NCBI GenBank assembly: GCA_938033975.1
Contig: CALHKJ010000312.1
Span: 1 to 5,423 of the forward strand
Direction: 5' to 3'
Origin: an uncultured Saprospiraceae bacterium
GTDB taxonomy: Bacteria; Bacteroidota; Bacteroidia; Chitinophagales; Saprospiraceae
DNA length: 5,423 nt
The notes beneath the pieces were generated by a model, which was given only the letters and a program-made list of their open reading frames with translations, was not told where the DNA came from and did no database searches. Each line of letters starts with the position of its first letter. Position 1 is the first letter of the stretch. Positions 1-5,423 of this stretch are shown in pieces. Made by a program: the position numbers and the translations under genes.

Positions 1-1700
1 TACCAAATGGTTGTACTTCAACACACCGTGTAAGATGGACAGTAAGCGATGGTTGTGGAAATGAGACACAAGCAACTAGCTTCTTTACAATAGAGGATAA
101 GAAACAACCAACACCATACATGTTGAACTTAAGTACAGCATTGATGCAAGACGGCTCAGTAGAATTATGGGCAAGTGATTTTGACACTGGAAGTTTTGAC
201 AATTGTACTCCAGAAGATTTCTTATTATTTACATTTTCAGATAATGTTCCTCCACAATTGCTTGATGCAGAAGAAGATAGCCCTTGGTATGATGCAGATG
301 GGGTAGCCAGTAAAAATGATTACTTAAGCGGTAACGCCGAACTTTGGAATGGAGAGGCTGGAACTTCTGCAATGATCTTCAATGAGGAAGACTTGGAAGC
401 ATCAACAGATGGATTACTAGAAGTGCCAATCTATGTATGGGATTTATGTGGAAACAAAGACTTCGCGATAGTAAATCTTAATTTGGTTGACAACGATGGA
501 GATGCAACTGCAAACATTGGTGGAAGAGTAGCAACAGAAGAAGGTGAAGGCATCAAGGATGTAACAATCCTTGCAAGCTCTGATCAATCAGGATATCCAG
601 AAATCGTTACGACTACAGATGATGGATTTTACATGTTTGAATTTAATCCAATGTACAGTGATTATAAATTGACTGGAGAAAAGAATGATGATTGGTTGAA
701 TGGAGTAACAACATTAGATATTCTACTAATTCAAAGACATATTTTAGATCTTGAAAAATTGGATAGTCCGTATAAGTTGATTGCTGCTGATGCTAGTAAT
801 GATCAAAGAATAAGCGCTGTAGATTTGATTCAGTTGAGAAAATTGATTTTGGGAATATATGAAGAATTACCAAATAATGACAGTTGGAGATTTATAGATG
901 CAGATTCTAATATGAATAGCGAAAGCCCATGGCCTTTCAGTGAATTTATAGATGTGATTGATTTGCAAGAGAACATGGAAGAAGATTTTATTGGTACTAA
1001 GATTGGAGATGTAAATGGCAGTATTGATTTATTTACTCAAGGGCAGAGTGTTGATGGTAGAAGTACCGGAAATCTTGAAATGAACATCCAAGAAGAAGAA
1101 ATGCGAAATGGACTTTCGAGATTGACCTTTAGTTCCAACAATTTTAATGAGATATCAGGATTCCAGTTTAGCTTGAAAGCAGGTGTTTCAGAAATTGTTG
1201 AAGTCGAAAAAGGACAACTTCCTATGGAGGCTTATAATATTTCTAGTACTTCAGGAAACTTAAATGTTAGCTGGAACTCAGATAAATTAATAAGTATAGG
1301 TGATCAAAGCTTATTTTCTGTTTTAGTTTATCGTGATAATTCTTCATTGGAAATAGCAAATGAAAAGCTAATTGCTGAGGCATACCAAGGAAGTAATTTA
1401 GATATAATTGGTGTCAACAAAACTAGACTAGATTCTACAAATGAATTGTTCCAGAATGAACCTAATCCATGGGTCAATCAGACAACCCTTAAGTTCAGCT
1501 TAGCTAAACAAGCTGAGGTGAATATTAGTTTCTTCGATGTTAATGGAAAAATGATTTTTTCAAGACAAGGCCAATTTGAAAAAGGGGAGAATGAATTTAT
1601 AATTGGAAAAGCTGAGTTAAATAATTCCTCAGGTTTATTATATTATAGAATTGAAAATGAAGATTTCTCTCTTCACGGAAAAATGATTCAATTAAAATAA
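1..1700 (+). CDS. Large secreted adhesin-like protein, 3' part: HYR-like, carboxypeptidase-regulatory-like, dockerin-like and T9SS sorting domains
   Basis: The frame is open from the left edge (first full codon at base 3) to TAA at 1698-1700. The gene therefore starts outside the window, and the ATG at 120 is internal. 565 residues are visible. Residues 1-33 end a HYR-like repeat (WTVSDGCGNET). An Ig-like segment with two Cys-Gly-Asn-type strands follows to about 160 (WASDFDTGSFDNCT, VWDLCGNKD). Residues about 172-216 resemble a carboxypeptidase regulatory-like domain (IGGRV to DDGFYMFEF). Residues about 228-340 form a dockerin-like module with two helical repeats (LNGVTTLDILLIQRHIL; SAVDLIQLRKLIL) and a closing KIGDVNGS. 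Residues 357-471 look like a cohesin/carbohydrate-binding-type beta-sandwich. Residues about 481-565 are a T9SS type A sorting domain (FQNEPNPW, FFDVNGK, LLYYRIE, KMIQLK). The protein is predicted to be exported by T9SS and attached to or released from the surface. No catalytic domain is visible, so the exact role is unknown. A strong terminator follows directly. Confidence 0.9.
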   Translation, partial: PNGCTSTHRVRWTVSDGCGNETQATSFFTIEDKKQPTPYMLNLSTALMQDGSVELWASDFDTGSFDNCTPEDFLLFTFSDNVPPQLLDAEEDSPWYDADGVASKNDYLSGNAELWNGEAGTSAMIFNEEDLEASTDGLLEVPIYVWDLCGNKDFAIVNLNLVDNDGDATANIGGRVATEEGEGIKDVTILASSDQSGYPEIVTTTDDGFYMFEFNPMYSDYKLTGEKNDDWLNGVTTLDILLIQRHILDLEKLDSPYKLIAADASNDQRISAVDLIQLRKLILGIYEELPNNDSWRFIDADSNMNSESPWPFSEFIDVIDLQENMEEDFIGTKIGDVNGSIDLFTQGQSVDGRSTGNLEMNIQEEEMRNGLSRLTFSSNNFNEISGFQFSLKAGVSEIVEVEKGQLPMEAYNISSTSGNLNVSWNSDKLISIGDQSLFSVLVYRDNSSLEIANEKLIAEAYQGSNLDIIGVNKTRLDSTNELFQNEPNPWVNQTTLKFSLAKQAEVNISFFDVNGKMIFSRQGQFEKGENEFIIGKAELNNSSGLLYYRIENEDFSLHGKMIQLK

Positions 1701-1705
1701 ATTAT

Positions 1706-1734
1706 AAAGCCCATCATCTTGATGGGCTTTTTTT
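1706..1734 (+). terminator. Intrinsic terminator between convergent genes, possibly bidirectional
   Basis: An 11-bp perfect stem (AAAGCCCATCA at 1706-1716 with TGATGGGCTTT at 1720-1730) closes a 3-nt TCT loop. Seven T residues (1728-1734) run out of its right arm. It begins 6 bases after the stop codon of the surface-protein gene. Read on the minus strand, the same stem is followed by a weaker T-rich run (TTTATAATTTATTTT) and lies about 45 bases past the end of the cytochrome gene, so it could also end that transcript. The remaining bases up to 1774 show no further structure. Confidence 0.88.
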
Positions 1735-1774
1735 ATTTCCAAATTCTATGATTCTGATGGTAAATTATCAAAGG

Positions 1775-3256
1775 TTAGAGCTTAACAATCCACCAAGAAT
1801 CTAAGACATTATCTTTCTCAAGTATACTTATAATATGCACTCCCTTGTTTTTTGGTAGTTCAGAAGACTGTAAAGAATGATTTCCCTTTGAATAGATCTT
1901 ATTGCTAATAGTTTGCTGACTCCCAGAACTCAGATCAAATGATTGAATAGTGAATTCTCCTGGACTAAGAACGGTGAAATTAAATTCACGAACGATATCT
2001 TCAGTCACTGTAAATGGCTTGGATATCATTGCAGTGCTAGTCAATGAATTGACTTCGAAGTAGCATACATAGTTTTCATCAAACATATGTGGACCAGCCT
2101 TCATTGTGTGAGGCGGATCGGATGGATTGTATGGATTCGAAGAAGTGTTGTCATATGTGGCTGTAGAATATATTTTAGTTCCTTTAGGTAAATGGAGTGC
2201 TTCCTTGAAAATATACTTTTCCCTCCAATGAAAATCCCAATCATCAATAGAAAGTATAGAGACAGAGGATCGATCTGGCAATACAGCAAACACCTCCCAA
2301 CTTCTGCACAAGAGATGAGCCAATGGAGTAATAGACCTTAAACTAACATCAATAGGTAATTCTATAGAGGAGGATATTCTCTTTTTTAATCCACCTTCTA
2401 TGAGAAAAGTATCTGCCATTAATGCTATGTGGGCAAACGGTACGTTTTGAAGAACCGACTTTTGCTTTTCAGCAAAATTGAAATGAACACAACTACTATC
2501 GGTCTGTATCTCACCATATGGGCCATAATGTATGTGAAGCAGTAATTCAGAATCATTTGGTAAATAAAGGTGCTCATTTTCAGATAATCTTGTACTAGTT
2601 GTATTCGGCATCCAACTGTACCAATTTGGATAAGACGAATTGAAGCCTAAACTACCATATGCAAAGAATCCATATCGAGGATCCCATGCATCTAATTTCG
2701 AAGACTTTCCTTTTGGGGCTAGAGAGATATTTGCAGACCGGACAATCTTCTTATTGCCAGGTTCGAAAAATATATCGCTAATGTATTTGTCTGAAGCTAA
2801 GTCCAGCTCCAATGGAAAAACCTGATATTGATCATAATAAATTCCGTAGTGCTCAAATTTTTCAGACATGCAGATTGTATAATCGTAATCAGAATTCGAA
2901 CTTTCTTGTTTCTTGGATTTAGCTTTTAAAGACTTTCCTTCGAGAAGACCATTGTCTATCCATTGGGCAATAAGATCCCTTTCCTCGTCTGAAATTGATC
3001 GCTCATTTGCAAATTGAACCTTGTGATAATCAGCCTTGAATGGTGGCATAAGTTTCGTGTCGGTTACAAATTTGATCATACTAGCATAACTAGCAACGTC
3101 ATCGTACGAAGTGAAGGGAATAGGGCCAATATCATTTTCTTGGTGGCATGACAAACAGTTTTTCTCTAGGATAGGAGCTATGTGTTCATGATATGTAACT
3201 TGAGCTTTGCTGGAACTACTCAATATTATTATCAAAATAAAAAATAACCATTTCAT
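1775..3256 (-). CDS. Exported mono-haem cytochrome c / copper type II monooxygenase (PHM)-like protein with degenerate copper site
   Basis: The chosen start is ATG 3256-3254, giving 493 aa. It overlaps the upstream stop as ATGA and begins a clean signal peptide (MKWLFFILIIILSSSSKA, cut before Q). An ATG 18 bases upstream (3274) is in frame but adds a poor N-terminus. Residues 20-107 are a cytochrome c domain: haem motif C34-L-S-C37-H38, and a likely axial Met in LMPPFKAD (M70). Residues about 125-403 match the two-domain PHM-like fold: YTICMSEKF, EPGNKK, LYLPNDSELLL, HYGP, DWDFHW, LPKGTKIYSTATYDNT, NPSDPP. Most expected copper ligands appear replaced (HH to R173-S174, first His of HxH to L312, DEM Met to N395); only H243 and H314 remain. 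The last ~74 residues (FTVLSPGEFTI, FDLSSG, GVHIISI) resemble a degenerate T9SS C-terminal domain. It is probably translationally coupled to the redoxin gene. A haem protein is well supported; monooxygenase activity is doubtful. Confidence 0.88.
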   Translation of the reverse strand: MKWLFFILIIILSSSSKAQVTYHEHIAPILEKNCLSCHQENDIGPIPFTSYDDVASYASMIKFVTDTKLMPPFKADYHKVQFANERSISDEERDLIAQWIDNGLLEGKSLKAKSKKQESSNSDYDYTICMSEKFEHYGIYYDQYQVFPLELDLASDKYISDIFFEPGNKKIVRSANISLAPKGKSSKLDAWDPRYGFFAYGSLGFNSSYPNWYSWMPNTTSTRLSENEHLYLPNDSELLLHIHYGPYGEIQTDSSCVHFNFAEKQKSVLQNVPFAHIALMADTFLIEGGLKKRISSSIELPIDVSLRSITPLAHLLCRSWEVFAVLPDRSSVSILSIDDWDFHWREKYIFKEALHLPKGTKIYSTATYDNTSSNPYNPSDPPHTMKAGPHMFDENYVCYFEVNSLTSTAMISKPFTVTEDIVREFNFTVLSPGEFTIQSFDLSSGSQQTISNKIYSKGNHSLQSSELPKNKGVHIISILEKDNVLDSWWIVKL

Positions 3257-3756
3257 CTTTTGGTGATATAGCAACCTATTGGATCAGGCCAGGGCTTTGG
3301 AACAGGATGATCTGTAAGTATTTTTTTTATTGCAACTTCAAGATCTTCAGTTACTTTCCCATGCCTCATTCTTCCTGGAGCTGCATAGGAGTTATTAATC
3401 CTACCTTGATAGAGAATTTCATCTTGGTTATTTACAAGGACTACTTCGGGCGTAACTGCAGCTTGGTATCTATTAGTGATAGTTCTATCATGGTCTATTT
3501 CGATGGTGAAGAGACTTAATCCGTATTTTCTTTTGAATAAAGATGCAGTTTTGATATTGCTTCTACGTTGTGGAAAAACAGCAACAAATGTGATGTCATC
3601 TGCATACTCTGTAGATAATTTTTGAAGTGTCTTTCCAAGATAATTACAAACAGGGCATTCTTCAGCCAAAAATATATAGGCGGTAAAGTTGGTTTGACTG
3701 AGGGCTACTTGACAGCTAATCAAACAGATTATAAAAATTAAGGAGAATTTTTTCAT
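3253..3756 (-). CDS. Exported thioredoxin-like (redoxin/TlpA-type) protein
   Basis: This 167-aa protein has an N-terminal export signal (KKFSLIFIIC core). Two processing sites are possible: a lipobox-like LISC at Cys15, or signal peptidase I cleavage at VALS|Q. The mature part has a thioredoxin fold: strand TAYIFLAEEC, active-site C34-P-V-C37, then TFVAVFPQ, and a TP motif (VTPEVVLVN, probable cis-Pro103) followed by the strand pair EILYQGRI. The C-terminal stretch GRINNSYAAPG, RHGKVTEDLEVAIKKIL and PVPKPWPDPIGCYI is typical of redoxins that precede cytochrome c/PHM-like domains, and includes a third mature Cys (C162). The expected role is thiol-disulfide exchange or peroxide/thiol redox chemistry outside the cytoplasm. 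It might serve the adjacent haem protein, for example by reducing its CxxCH cysteines; that partner is an inference. It is the first gene of a two-gene operon, and its TGA overlaps the next ATG. ATG at 3756-3754 is the only sensible start. Confidence 0.88.
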   Translation of the reverse strand: MKKFSLIFIICLISCQVALSQTNFTAYIFLAEECPVCNYLGKTLQKLSTEYADDITFVAVFPQRRSNIKTASLFKRKYGLSLFTIEIDHDRTITNRYQAAVTPEVVLVNNQDEILYQGRINNSYAAPGRMRHGKVTEDLEVAIKKILTDHPVPKPWPDPIGCYITKR

Positions 3757-3820
3757 AAAATAAATTTAGAATTCAAATGCTATATTTATTTAATCTTTAA
3801 ACTGAAACAGCATATTTTTC

Positions 3821-3842
3821 ATCTGAATCCAACTATTCAGAT
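3821..3842. repeat. Perfect 8-bp inverted repeat, candidate operator
   Basis: ATCTGAAT (3821-3828) is exactly inverted as ATTCAGAT (3835-3842) around a 6-base spacer (CCAACT). It lies near the middle of the divergent region, 65 bases from the minus start codon and 66 from the plus one. The arm length and spacing suit a dimeric transcription factor. There is no T tract on either side, which argues against a terminator. Chance occurrence in AT-rich DNA cannot be excluded from one sequence. Confidence 0.45.
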
Positions 3843-3867
3843 CCTAAAAAGCTTGATTGAGTTCTTA

Positions 3868-3896
3868 TTGACTATGCATATAAAAAAGAATATACT
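3868..3896 (+). promoter_or_regulatory. Candidate promoter for the YceI-propeller operon
   Basis: TTGACT (3868-3873) and TATACT (3891-3896) are separated by 17 bases, close to the general sigma-70 consensus. They can also be read as a loose Bacteroidota arrangement (TTG about 20 bases before a TAnnTT-type element). Transcription would begin near 3903, only about 5 bases before the ATG at 3908, giving an almost leaderless mRNA. The Bacteroidota primary sigma factor normally prefers TTTG / TAnnTTTG, which this matches only partly, so the call is tentative. Confidence 0.3.
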
Positions 3897-3907
3897 TAAT
3901 TAGCCTT

Positions 3908-4444
3908 ATGAAATTATATTTTGTAATACTAATTTGTTTTAATAGCTGTTTGGCTTTAAGCCAAATCTATAACACCATTGATGGATATGTTCATTTTATT
4001 TCTGAGGCACCTTTAGAAATTATCGAAGCTGAAAGTGATAAAATGCAAGGATTGATAAATGTAGAAAAGAAGGTTTTTGCATTCCAAATTTATGTCAAAT
4101 CTTTTGAAGGTTTTAACAATCCTCTACAACAAGTACATTTCTATGAAAATTATATGGAAGCCAATGAATTTCCAATTGCAATATTCAAAGGGAAAATACT
4201 TGAAGCAATTCAAGAAGGGAAGGGGATTTATAGAGCAAAAGGAAAACTAGAGATACACGGACAAATAGTTGAGCGAATAATAGAAGTAGAATTAGATGTG
4301 AATGATCAAGAAATCACCTATGCCTCTTCGTTTTTGGTTCCTTTGTTAGATCATGATATTGAGCTTCCTCAGATTGTTTATCAGAAGATTTCGGAAGTAA
4401 TCCGAGTGAAAGTAGAGGGTAAAATGATCTTGCGCAATGAATAG
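3908..4444 (+). CDS. YceI-family periplasmic protein (lipid/isoprenoid-binding lipocalin-like barrel)
   Basis: This 178-aa protein has a signal peptide (MKLYFVILICFNSCLALS, cut before Q). A YceI-like domain fills residues about 22-176: FISEAPLEIIEAES, the conserved stretch around HFYENYMEANEFPIAIFKGKI (77-97), KGKLEIHG (111-118), and a C-terminal DIELPQIVYQKISEVIRVKVE. The length matches single-domain YceI proteins. The family forms an extended lipocalin-like barrel that binds polyisoprenoids or other amphiphiles in the periplasm; the actual ligand here is unknown. Cys14 is preceded by FNS, a poor lipobox, so signal peptidase I processing is favoured. The stop codon lies inside the next gene (8-base overlap), which indicates co-transcription with the propeller protein. 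It is divergent from the redoxin-cytochrome operon. In Bacteroidota, YceI proteins often accompany cytochrome or redox genes, which fits this setting (general knowledge, not shown by the sequence). Confidence 0.88.
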   Translation: MKLYFVILICFNSCLALSQIYNTIDGYVHFISEAPLEIIEAESDKMQGLINVEKKVFAFQIYVKSFEGFNNPLQQVHFYENYMEANEFPIAIFKGKILEAIQEGKGIYRAKGKLEIHGQIVERIIEVELDVNDQEITYASSFLVPLLDHDIELPQIVYQKISEVIRVKVEGKMILRNE

Positions 4445-5423
4445 ACTTGTCGCGATACTATTTTATCTGTTACCCGCCTCAATTTGGTCACAACAACCTT
4501 GTTGGCAGCAGGTATCTTTGGAGGTCGAGATAGATATAGAGCAGATGCATATAGATTCTCTCGGCTTTTTGTGGTTGGTTGACAAACAAAGCGTTTACCG
4601 CTTTGACGGTAAAGAAGCTATTGTCAAATTAGAATTAGAGGATGAGCAAATAACTACAAGTGAATATTATACCCATAAGATCTTGCTAGGAACTTCCTTT
4701 GGTCGCATACTGAAAATGGATTTAGCTTCTGATTCTTTAGTCGTTTTACAAGATAGTATCCATAATGATCCAGTTACTGAAATTAATTATGTTGATGATG
4801 AAAATTTTATTTATGCCTCTTATGGGTCTGGAGTTTGTGTTGTAAATAAGTTTGGTAGTAAAAAATTAGATGTTAATCAAGGTCTAGTAAGTAACGAAGT
4901 TTATGATATTGAGTTGCATTCTAATAGATTTTACCTTGCTACTGACCAGGGAATTCAAATACTAAATCCAGAGAATCCAAATTCCGATATTGAAGTTATT
5001 GATACAGATGATGGCTTATCAGATATTGTAGTGACGCACTTAATTTCGCAAGACGACAAACTTTGGTATACTGACTATGACAAGCACCTTGGAAGTATCA
5101 GTATAAATCATGTAGTAGAAAACTTTGCTCTTGAAGATAAATCAAAGATCAATGAGGTAATTGCGCTTAATAACGAAGTCTTTTTAGCCTCTGATAATGG
5201 TTTGACAACTTATTCAGATGGCCAGTTTATCAATCAATATCCAATCAATGGCACAGATAAAATATCTCTTATCCAAAATGATAAAGAAGGTAATTTATGG
5301 ATGGTCAATTCAAGTGGAAATCTTTTAAAAGGAAACCTATACTTCCAAAAATTAAATATCCAAACAAATAGTATCACGGCATTTACAATGCTTGATGATA
5401 ACTATATAATTGGTAGTAGTGAA
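4437..5423 (+). CDS. Beta-propeller sensor/regulator, N-terminal part (reg_prop-type repeats), runs off the right edge
   Basis: ATG 4437-4439 opens a frame that stays open for 329 codons to the end of the window, so the gene is incomplete at its 3' end. Residues 1-18 form a signal peptide (MNRLVAILFYLLPASIWS, then QQ). The rest consists of repeats of the two-component-regulator propeller type: DSLGFLWLVDKQSVYRFDG (40-58), QGLVSNEVYDIEL with FYLATDQGIQILNP (148-178), DDGLSDIVVTHLIS with KLWYTD (191-213), EVFLASDNGLTTYSDGQF (247-264), and NDKEGNLWMVNSSGNLLKGN (281-300). Such propellers are periplasmic sensory domains. In Bacteroidota they are usually followed by a Y_Y_Y domain, a membrane helix and a histidine kinase or DNA-binding domain. 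None of these is visible here, so the output type is unknown. The start overlaps the YceI gene by 8 bases, which suggests translational coupling. Full-length relatives are usually much longer, so most of the gene is missing. Confidence 0.85.
   Translation, partial: MNRLVAILFYLLPASIWSQQPCWQQVSLEVEIDIEQMHIDSLGFLWLVDKQSVYRFDGKEAIVKLELEDEQITTSEYYTHKILLGTSFGRILKMDLASDSLVVLQDSIHNDPVTEINYVDDENFIYASYGSGVCVVNKFGSKKLDVNQGLVSNEVYDIELHSNRFYLATDQGIQILNPENPNSDIEVIDTDDGLSDIVVTHLISQDDKLWYTDYDKHLGSISINHVVENFALEDKSKINEVIALNNEVFLASDNGLTTYSDGQFINQYPINGTDKISLIQNDKEGNLWMVNSSGNLLKGNLYFQKLNIQTNSITAFTMLDDNYIIGSSE

Larger units (their letters stand above)
3757..3907. promoter_or_regulatory. Divergent intergenic region with inverted repeat
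   Basis: These 151 AT-rich bases separate the start of the redoxin-cytochrome operon (minus) from the YceI-propeller operon (plus), so both promoters should lie here. The region contains the palindrome at 3821-3842 and a possible plus-strand promoter at 3868-3896, listed separately. No open frame or RNA gene is seen. For the minus operon, only an imperfect Bacteroidota -7-like sequence (TAgcaTTTG, bases 3774-3782 on the minus strand) is visible. It has one base too many in the spacer and no clear TTTG at -33. Confidence 0.6.

Noticed and set aside
120..122. ATG at 120 as the start of the first gene
   Set aside because: The same frame is open upstream to base 3 and encodes a clear HYR-like repeat (WTVSDGCGNET, FFTIEDKKQPTPY) continuous with the downstream sequence, and there is no signal peptide after this ATG.
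2101..2289. Open frame of 62 codons on the minus strand
   Set aside because: It lies wholly inside the cytochrome/PHM-like gene in another frame, matches no recognisable protein and has no start context of its own.
2640..2825. Open frame of 61 codons on the plus strand
   Set aside because: It is antisense to the well-supported cytochrome/PHM-like gene and its peptide has no recognisable features.
3257..3274. Upstream in-frame ATG (3274) as start of the cytochrome/PHM-like gene
   Set aside because: It would add six residues (MLYHQK) ahead of the signal peptide and a 22-base overlap, while the ATG at 3256 gives the common ATGA overlap and a clean signal peptide.
3307..3519. Open frame of 70 codons on the plus strand
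   Set aside because: It is antisense to the redoxin gene, whose thioredoxin motifs are clear, and the peptide resembles nothing known.
3774..3782. TAgcaTTTG on the minus strand as a Bacteroidota -7 promoter element
   Set aside because: The spacer has three bases instead of two and no TTTG is found at the expected -33 distance, so it is not listed as a promoter.
1..5423. tRNA/rRNA genes, CRISPR arrays, insertion sequences, phage or defence genes
   Set aside because: No cloverleaf-like structure, regularly spaced repeats, transposase motifs or long terminal inverted repeats were seen; nearly all the DNA is explained by the five genes.

Overview
The window looks like chromosomal DNA from a Bacteroidota species, most likely Saprospiria/Saprospiraceae. 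The DNA is AT-rich. It encodes a type IX secretion (T9SS) C-terminal sorting domain. Its first protein has the HYR-like / carboxypeptidase-regulatory-like / dockerin-like architecture typical of large Saprospiraceae surface proteins. Start codons lack strong Shine-Dalgarno sequences. The lineage is inferred from protein architecture, not from a marker gene.

Layout: (1) Bases 1-1700 (+) hold the 3' part of a large secreted adhesin-like protein whose beginning lies outside the window. (2) Bases 1706-1734 hold a strong intrinsic terminator between convergent genes. (3) Bases 3756 down to 1775 (-) hold a two-gene operon: an exported thioredoxin-like protein (CPVC) followed, through an ATGA overlap, by an exported protein with a mono-haem cytochrome c domain and a copper type II monooxygenase (PHM)-like domain. 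(4) Bases 3757-3907 are a divergent intergenic region with an 8-bp perfect inverted repeat and a possible promoter. (5) Bases 3908-5423 (+) hold a second operon: an exported YceI-family protein and, overlapping it by 8 bp, the start of a beta-propeller sensor/regulator that runs off the right edge.

All five genes encode exported proteins or proteins with an exported N-terminal part. From memory of the family, the redoxin and cytochrome/PHM-like genes correspond to the two halves of a single fused protein known from Planctomycetes and other phyla, so a joint periplasmic or cell-surface redox role is a reasonable inference. The copper site of the PHM-like part appears largely lost: only 2 of 6 expected ligands are seen. 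The protein may therefore be a haem-binding scaffold or binding protein and not a working monooxygenase. The divergent YceI-propeller pair would place a periplasmic lipid/isoprenoid-binding protein together with a signalling protein. Shared regulation of the two operons through the intergenic palindrome is plausible but unproven.

No tRNA, rRNA, CRISPR array, insertion sequence or attachment site was found.
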